Shown: positions 56,150 to 64,000 of the stretch, piece by piece
Numbering within the stretch: the stretch's first letter is position 1
Layout of the letters: every line of letters starts with the position of its first letter
Assembly: GCA_003550325.1 (NCBI GenBank)
Contig: QKWP01000817.1
Location: 38,952 to 102,951 of the forward strand
Reading direction: 5' to 3'
DNA: 64,000 nucleotides
Source: Gigaspora rosea
Taxonomy: Eukaryota; Glomeromycota; Glomeromycetes; Diversisporales; Gigasporaceae
Notes under the pieces: generated by a model
Told to the model about the DNA's origin: nothing
Database searches by the model: none
Seen by the model: only the letters and a program-made list of their open reading frames with translations
Position numbers and translations under genes: made by a program

Positions 56150-57977
56150 TCAATCATTTGGTGTAAGTTGATCATTTGGTGTAAGTTGATCAGTTGGTGT
56201 AAGTTGGTCATTTGGTGTAAGTTGGTCATTTGGTGTAAGTTGGTCATTTGGTGTAAGTTGATCATTTTGTGTGTTTTTTGGTCGTTCAATCCGTCTTCTC
56301 TTGTTCATGATACACTCGATTTCATCTTCATGAAGTCCTTCATTTATCAACAATTCCATTTGACTGGTCTCCTCATCATCAGGAACTCTGTAGGAATATT
56401 TCAGAAAAGTGGTTTTTCCATAATTCTCTGGTACTCGGACCCTTTCCTATAATGATAAAAAATGGTAAAAAAAATAATGAAATGTGTAGTATAATGAAAT
56501 ATTATAATATTACTTACTGTTTGTCGCCTACGTTTCATATTCCATCTGACTGCAAAAGGAACATAAACCATCACTTTTTCATTTGATTCATCTTCGTCAA
56601 TATAACGTTCCATAAATAAAAGTTGTGAATTCTTTGGAATCTGATTTTTATCTGTAATATAATCTCTAACCCATTTATAATTGTATTCCTTTATAATATT
56701 GAAAAAATCAATAAGTGATATAATAAGCATAAAAAATTTTTTTAAATTTAAAAAAATATACTAACTCCTTTACAATCTTCATATGATTTAAGTTTTGATA
56801 ATCTTTCTGCAGTATCTGCTGATGGAACATACAACATCAAGAATTTCTCATTTCCAGATACTACAGGATTGATTAATGCTTTACAAATTCGTTCAGGTCG
56901 ATTCTTCCCGTGATCCTATAATATTTATTAAATATTCATTAAATATTCGGATGATTTTTTTTATATAAAATTACAAAAATATATTGAATCTCGATCTCAC
57001 TTCATCGTCTTCCAAGAGAAGTCCTTCCCAAGGGTCATTATCAAAACTGGCCTGTACAACTACAATATGTTGATATTCAAATTCCGGTAATATAGAGAGG
57101 GTTTCTTCTGGTTTTGCTTTCGGATTTTTAGGGTGTTCAAGTTTTTTAAGGAATTCAGGATCATTTGCAATTCTAAAGGATTCTTCAATAGCGGAAATCT
57201 GTTCTTCATGACTTTGTTCTAAATCCATCTGATTGACTTTTAAAGTGGCCATGCTATAGAATGTTTAATAATGAACATTTTATATTAATATCAAAAAATA
57301 AATTAAAATAAAAATAAATCATAGAATACTCACCGACTTTCCATGGTTTTGTCAGTATTATCAGCCCGATATACGGTTTCTGATGCACTTATATACTGCG
57401 TTCTACGCAACCATGGTTTTGGTCTATTTGAATGTCTTTTCAATTGTGCCAATCCCTTAATCACATTTGTGTGGTCTTTGGGTGGAACAACTAGACAAGT
57501 ATCCTTAGAGTCGAGATGACCTATCCTTCTGGGATTTATTTCTATCAATTAAAATAAAAACCAATGTAGAATAAAACCAATGTGGGATTACTAATTTAAA
57601 AATGCCTTAACGAGAGTTTCAACGAACCATAATTTTCTCCGTGAAATGCACTAGGAACAGAACTTAAGTCATATGTCATTCCTAAATCGGTGTCACTTAG
57701 TAAAGAAAGACGTTTTGTTTGAAAAGTGCGTGAAATCCGATTGATATTGGTTATTCTTTCTAGATCTGGTTTCCATACCAGATCCAAAGGAGGATCAATG
57801 GGTGAAGGAATTAGATGTCTATATTTCAACCCGCATAAATAGCTATAATCCGACCGTACTTTTCTATTCTGAACATTATGACTTTAAGACAGTAAAAAAA
57901 AAAAGTGTTAACCGAGAGTATAAGCTATGCAAGAAAATCACAAATGTAGAGGTTTGTTACTTTGGTCTTGTTGACAT
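56150..57977 (-). CDS. PAF1: RNA polymerase II-associated factor Paf1
   Basis: Paf1 is the scaffold subunit of the nuclear Paf1 complex, which travels with elongating RNA polymerase II and promotes H2B ubiquitination and H3K4/K36 methylation. Exons on -: 57977-57961, 57863-57628, 57541-57334, 57253-57001, 56915-56766, 56688-56518 and 56446-56150. Total 1,332 nt, 443 aa, all phases consistent. Family landmarks: N-terminal YLCGLKYRHLIPSPIDPP, LLSDTDLGMTYDL (residues ~65-80), DPRRIGHLD-like NPRRIGHLDSKD, PWLRRTQYISASETVYR (~130-145), ILPEFEYQHI (~195-205), and the late block MERYIDEDESNEKVMVYVPF. Six NDQLTP repeats end the protein. Donors are mostly GTRAGT-like; the 17-nt first exon and the donor after exon 2 are the least certain parts. 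Confidence 0.88.
56153..56266 (-). repeat. 18-bp coding minisatellite in Paf1
   Basis: Six tandem units of a GTGTAAGTTGATCATTTG-like sequence (+ strand) encode NDQLTP (one TDQLTP) and then ND-stop on -. Another frame reads HQMTNL. Unit number is likely to vary between isolates. Confidence 0.9.
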
Positions 57978-59075
57978 TTGAATTTACAAAAAATGAATTT
58001 GACTAATATAACAAAGCCGTATATTTAGACATGTACAAAAATACGAAGTTCTTTTTTATTGGTTGTCATATGAAAATAATTAACCACGTGTATACTTTAT
58101 TAATAGAGCCGTAAAAAAGTGAGTATGGCCAGTGAACAATTCAAAAACGAATTTTATATCTCATATACTGGTTATGTTAGAAAAAAAATTGTAGTTTATG
58201 CATGTGTATATAGAAGGTAACGTCATAGGGCAAAAAAGTGACATTTTCGAGAAGTGCAACAGCGTCGTAAATCCATGTTTGAATAACGAGGCTACGAGGC
58301 TTGTTCAGCAAGAAATCGAAAGTGAACACTGTTTCAAATAATAATTATGCATGTCGAGAAAAAAGCTAAATATATACAGATATTAAACTTTGATAAACAC
58401 TAATTGCCTAATTACTGTATAGCGCCCCGCAATTGAAAAGTACCCTCGTATACGTATTAGTATTCGGGTATTATATCGTTCACGTGGCCTTAAAAATTTA
58501 TTTATACCTGGGTAGAAAGGTTTCCTGGTCAAGGACTTTATAAAATTCACGATTTAAATATCGAAATGGGCTGTTTAGGGATAAAAGTAATTGACGAAAC
58601 TACATCTTTCTTTAATATATCCGGATATTTTACTTAGTATATTCAAAAATTTTTTACAAGTGCGAGCCGTACATAGTACCCACAACCATACACAGTACCC
58701 GAGGGGGGGGGGGGGGGGGTACTATATGTGGTAACCAAATTTCCGGGTTGGAATGCGTCATTGTTGTTATTTTTTTAGATTAACGTTAACAAAAATTAAG
58801 GTTAGAGTCAGGCTTTAAAAATATCTACCAAAGTTTGCTAAACTATGTATTGCTAGAGAAATATCATAGCACACAATTATCATAGTAAAAGGAGATTAAC
58901 GCCGATCGTTCGTGTAGCATCTACACATCTGAAGCTGATTGTCTAGGAACCGGCTTTCAAACTGGTTTGGGGCGTTAGCAGAATGGATATGGGTTGCCCA
59001 GGTTCATCGCGAGATTATCCGATATGTAACCCGGGGAGCGTTATACGGTAATTTAGGTAGAGTATAATCTAATTA
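57978..59075. other. Upstream region of Paf1, no gene seen
   Basis: Unlike most of the window this stretch shows no clear repeat. No TATA box stands out. 58974-59010 (TTAGCAGAATGG, GGTTCATCGC) resembles pol III boxes but the spacing is wrong. A 17-G run lies at 58703-58719. Confidence 0.4.
58703..58719 (+). other. Run of 17 G
   Basis: An uninterrupted G17 tract sits between CAGTACCCGA and TACTATATG, about 730 bp upstream of the Paf1 start. Strikingly rare in such A+T-rich DNA; capable of quadruplex formation, and error-prone in sequencing. Confidence 0.9.
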
Positions 59076-59796
59076 AGGTGATATGGGTATTATAGCGCAA
59101 TTAGGTATAATGCATCAGAATTGAACGATTTTGGTACTCAAAGCACAGTGAAAAAACTTTCCCATTCCCGACTGATCACTAGAACATGATATTGTTATTA
59201 ATAAAAATAATAAAGATAAAAAGATAAATCATAATGCAGGTACCAATTATGGCGCTGACTGATTGTTTAACCAAAATAAACTGCACAAAGCAATTTTTAA
59301 AATTAGCATAAAATAATGGATAGATCAGTCCATTTTCGATGTTTTTAACCAATGACCGCCTTGAAGAAACGATTTCAACGAGCCCAATATCGCTAAAATC
59401 CAATCAAAGGATTACGAGATCGTTAAGGTTTTTGTCTTAATGATCCCGTGATCGGATTTTAGCGATTGGTCAATTTGATGGTTAAATCATCGAAAACGGA
59501 CTGGTCTATCAAAGTTTTTCGCTATTCTATGTTAATTTTAAAAATTGCTTTGCACAGCTTATTTTGGTTAAGTAATGTTATCTTGAGAAGTATCGCATGA
59601 TTTTGGTACCATTTGAATCGAATGGTGTCAAAATCACAATTCTGATCATACACTTCTAATTACTTTAATGGTAATATCTCATGACCTATCGATCAGAATT
59701 GTGCGATTTTGTTACCAATCGATTCGTCTCACTGAGACGAATCGATTGGTACAATTCTGATCAGTAGAACATGAGATATAATACCCATACTTACCT
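59076..59796. mobile_element. TA-flanked foldback element
   Basis: Inverted ends AGGTGATATGGGTATTATA / AGGTAAGTATGGGTATTATA with TA outside (59074-59075, 59797-59798). An inner palindrome at 59255-59585 has arms AACCAAAATAAACTGCACAAAGC and CAGTCCATTTTCGATG-like text. A third palindromic block (59600-59770) centres on TCGTCTCACTGAGACGA. 721 bp, no credible ORF. Confidence 0.7.
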
Positions 59797-59924
59797 TATA
59801 CAGTGAAGTTATGAAATTTAAAGGGCCAAATTTCTCTTAAAATAAAAATTGTTAAAAAATTAACATAAATTTGTCATATTCCAACACCAACAATCTTCTT
59901 TACGAATTTAATTAATAATCAGAC

Positions 59925-60970
59925 CTACAGATGTTCCTGATATTGAACCGATGATTACTTATAGAGGTTATACAGTGGCCGTAAATTCAGTTATTGTTGA
60001 GATTCACCGTTAAACTTGACCACCTACATTGGTCATACGGATGCTATATGGGATTTAAGATTGTTCCCTATTCGTAACTTAAATACCCAGCTTTTAACAT
60101 TCGCATCTGCTGATGGGACGGTTAAAATTTGGAATACGGAGGCGGAAGGATCGCCCTTGAAAAGTTCATAGGGGATATTACAGTAGCAACGGCTAACGGA
60201 GGTATATTGATGTTTATTATCTTAATTTTTAAAATTATTTTTTCTTTTACAAATTATTTTTAAAAGTTTATAATTGTTCACTTTATATATTATTAGCTCG
60301 TCCGTCAATACCTACATCTATTGATTTTGTTCAATAGCGATTTGAAAAAATTTCTGTTTCATTCTAAAATTCAATAATCAAGCTTTATGATATTGAAACA
60401 GGACAAACTTTAATAGTGCTAAAACATATGATAATACTCCAGCGACACAAATCAATTGTATCATTTTTCATTCTACAATGTTGCTATTATTTTCAGCATA
60501 TGAGAATAAATATATTAGATTCTTTGATATCAACAGCGGTGAGATTCAAAGTTCAATTTATCAAAAAAAAAAAAAAGCAAAAAAAAAAGATCAAGTTATT
60601 ATTCATTTACTTGCAGGTAAATATAATTTCTCAATGCTTGCCCATTCACCATGCTTGATATTGACCCATCAGGAATGATATTGGTATCAGGAAGTATGAT
60701 TTGTTTTAAACTGTGCATTTATGTTATTAAACTTTATTGCTATGGTTTCTAATATCTTAATAACGGTAAATCTATAAAGGTCATGATAGCTCTATTTATT
60801 TGTGGGATATTGCTTCAACTAGACAATGCGTTCAAGAGTTGCATTGCATCGGCGAAAATCTGATGAGGGTGTATTATGTATTGAATATTATCAATCTTTA
60901 CTATGGATGGCAAGTGGTAGTGCAGATTCAGTAGTAAAGATAAAATGTTTAAGGGCGATAATATAGGTGC
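59925..60970 (+). pseudogene. Striatin-like WD40 gene remnant
   Basis: WD40 pieces in order: VPDIEPMITYRGYTVAVNSV, GHTDAIWDLRLFPIRNLNTQ, LLTFASADGTVKIWNTEAEG (59930-60165); SIIKLYDIETGQTLIVLK, ATQINCIIFHSTMLLLFSAY, ENKYIRFFDINSG (60370-60540); FSMLAHS and DIDPSGMILVSGS (60630-60700); SSIYLWDIASTRQCVQE, WMASGSADSVVKI (60780-60945). The opening VPDIEP...YRG and the order fit the C-terminal propeller of striatin, a STRIPAK scaffold. Frameshifts and stops break it, and the N-terminal half is absent. Intron-like gaps remain, so it came by DNA duplication, not retroposition. Confidence 0.7.
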
Positions 60971-63696
60971 AAATCTCATGAATAAATTAGCTTTGTTTAT
61001 TTTAGTATTGTAATTTGAATTTAATTTGAAAGAGGTGATTGTAAAATGAAATTAATACTTAAAAGATTTAAATACTATTTATCACTTCTGATGTATTTTT
61101 GGTAGAGATTGTTGTGTTTACATTTTTTTATTTTCTATCTTTCAGTTATTTATTACTGTATTAGAAATTAGTTTTCACAATAGCAAAGGACTTTTTGTAT
61201 TAAGAAATGTTTTGATTTTTCAAATTTTTTATTTATCTTTATTATAATTTAAATAAAACCAGTCAAGTGTAGAACAAGTTCTGTGAATCTGTGAATAGTT
61301 GTAATTAAATTTAAGTGAATATATCAAGAAATGACATGTAAATCAATTTTCTGATTTTTATCCTGTGGTGCTGGTAATTTATACTAAGTAAATAATAAAA
61401 AATAGTATAACTTAATTATGAAATACAAAGTTTTTTTTACAGAGTTAAAAATTAAAATATAATTTATATATTTAGTTATATATTCCTAGCTAGACTAATT
61501 ATACAAGTGTGATTATTGAAATGCCTTTTTCCATTCTATGACTTCTCATTTTTCAAATTTCTTTTTCTAATTGTTCTAGCGATTTATATTATATACATTT
61601 CTTCTTCTTTAATTTCATTTGAGCCCAAAATTCAGCTTTTTCTTAATAGTAGTAGAACTATCCAGTTTGTCATCTTTTTTAACAGGTTTTTGTCTACAGT
61701 ATTACTAAAAAAAATCAAACTAAACAATAAAAAAAGGGAGTATTAGTATAAAGGTACTAAATAAGAATACAACAGTATATAAAGTTCTTTCAAATACTTT
61801 ATATAACTATATTCCACACTTTCAATGCTGAATACTCCCAGATTAATTTTACAATTCGTATCAATATTATCTAAGAGTATTACTAATGCCTTTGGTATAT
61901 TCAAAAACACCAGCCTTTGTAATGTATTTGATATAATTTTGCAATTTGTAGAAATCATATCAAAAAAAATAATACAGGTCTACAACTCTTTTTGACATTG
62001 CTATCCTGGAAAACACACAAGGATAACAACACAATAAGCCCATGTAAACCCTATTTGTAACATATTACAGAGTTTATAATGCCCCTTCTATATCTCAAAT
62101 GATGGTATGAAATTTGTCAGAATGTTAGGCAAGTGATTGAAAGCATGTGAATATTAATATTTTTTTCTTAAAATAGTATGATGAAGGTTTATAACAAATC
62201 CTCAATCAGGATAAGTAGATCTCAAAAGTTTATTAAAAAAAATATTAGCAATACTTTTTAAAAACAGGTTGAGGAAGGTTCATAACAAATCCTCAATCAG
62301 GATAAGTAGACCTCAAGTCTGCCAAAAAAAAGTATTGGTTTCGACACATATATTAATTGATACTTACTTTTTTTGTATTGAAATCATTTAATATTCTTAC
62401 TTGCCGAATTTATTAAATTAATATTCTTAGCTGTTAGTAAAATATTTGCGTAAAATTGCAGTCTTCGGTAATTTACATAAATTACTTTGGCAGATTAATA
62501 CGCCACCATCCTGTAACACCTTTCTTTGTTGGTCCGTTGATTTTGAGAGTGGTTTATTTTTTTTACGTTTTTTAGGTACATGAACATAATTGTAAGTTTT
62601 TTGTCTTTTACTGCGAAGATTAGTTTTTCGCAAACTTCTTTAAATCGCGAGTCAGAAATATGTAGTTTTAAAAAAGGAGTGTAATTAATACGAAATATGA
62701 GTAATCAAAAATACCGGTACGCCATTATTTTATGAAGAAAACAATTGGAAAAAAAATGTCTGATTGGTTAATTTTTTGTAGATCAACCCGTGATTGCCCA
62801 TAGTTAAATTACGTAGTTTCTAAAGTGAATAATACTGATACGGTACGCGCAAAAGTGTTTTTATGATTATTTTGAGATTATTTTTTACAGTGAAGGGCAC
62901 TTCTAAATCTAAAGATGAAAAAAATTTTTATTTTTTATAAGTAAATTTGTTGCACTTTGAAAAAGTACTTTAAGTGCGAGAGAACTCACTGGAAGTAAGA
63001 ACTTTGATTGTGGCACTCATTTCTCCTAACAACTAATATCGATACTAATATCGATACACAAGGTTTCGGGGGAAATCATATGAACCGTATGAGCTAATTT
63101 TTTTTAATATAAAATTGGAGCTAATAATATATGATATTTTTATGCGACTATTAGGCTAGGTTGTTCTCGGTTTGTCAGATGACATGTATTAATTTAATTG
63201 GTTATAAAAAATTTTTCTGAAATTTAAAGGATATCCAGTATTAAATGGGTCACATCTTTATGTATTTTGCTGCATGACTTTTAAGACCATAATACGTAGC
63301 AAATAGAAATTGTTATTTTGAAAAATGCATATAGGTTTTTTAGTTAAAAGATTATATATACATACAGTATATATAAAGTTACTAATTCCCTAATTAAATT
63401 AGGTCAAGCAATAATTTATTTTTTAAAGTTATCGTTATTATAAAAAAACTGTAATTTTATATTACTGTATTATTGTATAAACTATATAATTACAGTACTA
63501 CAGTACTATAAAACATAAATTCGCAAGAACTACAGAACTACAGTATCGTTATTATACGTTCCAATAAGTTCTAATGTTCCAGTTTATAGGATAAATGGGC
63601 GTGTAATATACAAATCAAAATTTTATCATGTGAAAACCCAGATTCCTAATACAGTATTATAAGTAATACACTAATTTAGTCATTTCACCTTATTAC
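60971..63696. other. Gene-free stretch before the carrier gene
   Basis: Mostly unique-looking A+T-rich sequence. 62180-62235 and 62263-62320 repeat GAAGGTTTATAACAAATCCTC and ATCAGGATAAGTAGATCTCA (84-bp spacing, two copies). The - strand frame at 62427-62633 (Lys/Arg-rich, TTG start) has no supporting ATG or recognised family. Confidence 0.45.
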
Positions 63697-63705
63697 TATA
63701 AATAG
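63697..63705 (+). promoter_or_regulatory. Candidate TATA box of the carrier gene
   Basis: TATAAATAG lies 85 bp before the ATG at 63790. It matches the TATAAATAA found 67 bp before the GMC gene. Confidence 0.5.
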
Positions 63706-63789
63706 AAACTCTTTAAGCCACTAAATCAGATGACGTTTTAAATTGTATAAATTCCTACATTATTTCCCACATAATATCAGTTTTCTGGC

Positions 63790-64000
63790 ATGACTACTTC
63801 AACAAAAAAATTCAGCAGTTTTCTACCTAATGAAACCGATAAAATCAAACATTCCATTGCTGGTGCTGTTGCTGGTTGTGTCAGTTCTATTGTGACGTGT
63901 CCATTGGATGTTGTTAAAACAAGACTACAGAATCAAGGCAAAATTACTAATGATCAAAGGGTACCTCCGTATCGTGGCACTGGAAGTACAGTTGTTTGAA
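63790..64000 (+). CDS. Mitochondrial carrier (SLC25 family), first exon, partial
   Basis: Mitochondrial carriers exchange metabolites or cofactors across the inner membrane. The first ~65 residues show a short N-terminus, then KIKHSIAGAVAGCVSSIVTC and the family signature PLDVVKTR (P-x-D-x-x-K, residues 38-43) at the end of helix 1, followed by a loop with PPYRGTG. This arrangement with YRGT resembles pyrimidine nucleotide/NAD+ carriers (yeast Yia6/Rim2 group), but one helix cannot decide. The apparent stop at 63997-63999 is probably in an intron whose donor is GTACAG at about 63987, after GGCACTGGAA. The rest lies beyond the window. Confidence 0.85.

Noticed and set aside
58960..59030. tRNA gene
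   Set aside because: TTAGCAGAATGG and GGTTCATCGC resemble pol III boxes, but they are only ~20 bp apart and no acceptor or anticodon stem forms.
62427..62633. 68-codon basic protein on -
   Set aside because: Begins at TTG, has no upstream ATG or recognised domain, and flanks show no splice-linked exons; kept only as a remark.
63997..63999. Stop codon ending the carrier after 69 residues
   Set aside because: A mitochondrial carrier needs ~300 residues. A GTACAG donor ten bases earlier makes an intron more likely than a true stop.

Overview
The window is about 75% A+T. Its genes have many short introns and almost all of the rest is repeat. Everything points to a fungus with a TE-swollen genome. 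The protein families (GMC oxidoreductase, Paf1, striatin-type WD40, MULE transposase with a SWIM finger, SAP-like repeat protein) and the decayed repeats resemble an arbuscular mycorrhizal fungus (Glomeromycotina). That placement is inference from style and remembered family resemblance, not from a search. No rRNA, CRISPR, plasmid or bacterial signal was seen.

Only three genes look intact. A GMC-family flavin oxidoreductase lies on + at 19617-22036 (8 exons, 598 aa). Paf1, a subunit of the RNA polymerase II elongation complex, lies on - at 56150-57977 (7 exons, 443 aa, with a hexapeptide-repeat tail). The first exon of a mitochondrial carrier runs off the right edge (63790-64000). Broken genes are a SAP-like protein (24216-25480), a MULE transposase (28241-29600, -), a striatin-like WD40 gene (59925-60970), a hAT/BED-like N-terminus (9148-9291) and probable LINE fragments (31479-31676, 39400-39985).

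The remainder is deeply nested mobile DNA, read here mainly from terminal inverted repeats (TIRs) and target-site duplications (TSDs). 1.8-4.7 kb holds small PIF/Harbinger-like and hAT-like elements. 5.37-15.56 kb is one 10.2-kb hAT-like element with perfect 8-bp TSDs. It contains a TA-flanked element, a 1-kb SINE-like retroposon and a second hAT-like element (8694-14017), and the last carries an exact 1,825-bp tandem duplication joined at a single N. 15.9-17.6 kb has small hAT-like elements. 22.9-30.3 kb has foldback elements around dead genes. 31.96-39.35 kb is a PIF-like element with at least four further layers. 40-46 kb is a TA-flanked element stuffed with SINE-like retroposons. 47.2-54.2 kb is an inverted partner of 32.1-35.3 kb, interrupted by a 3.5-kb foldback.

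Two themes recur. First, eleven hAT-like insertions, mostly with perfect 8-bp TSDs, belong to families that differ in sequence, and most carry a dense cluster of their own short, often palindromic word near the ends. Second, three unrelated foldback elements contain tandem arrays of palindromes; the clearest has eight units spaced about 197 bp, each centred on GGATCC or a one-base variant. These arrays are the best candidates for something undescribed.
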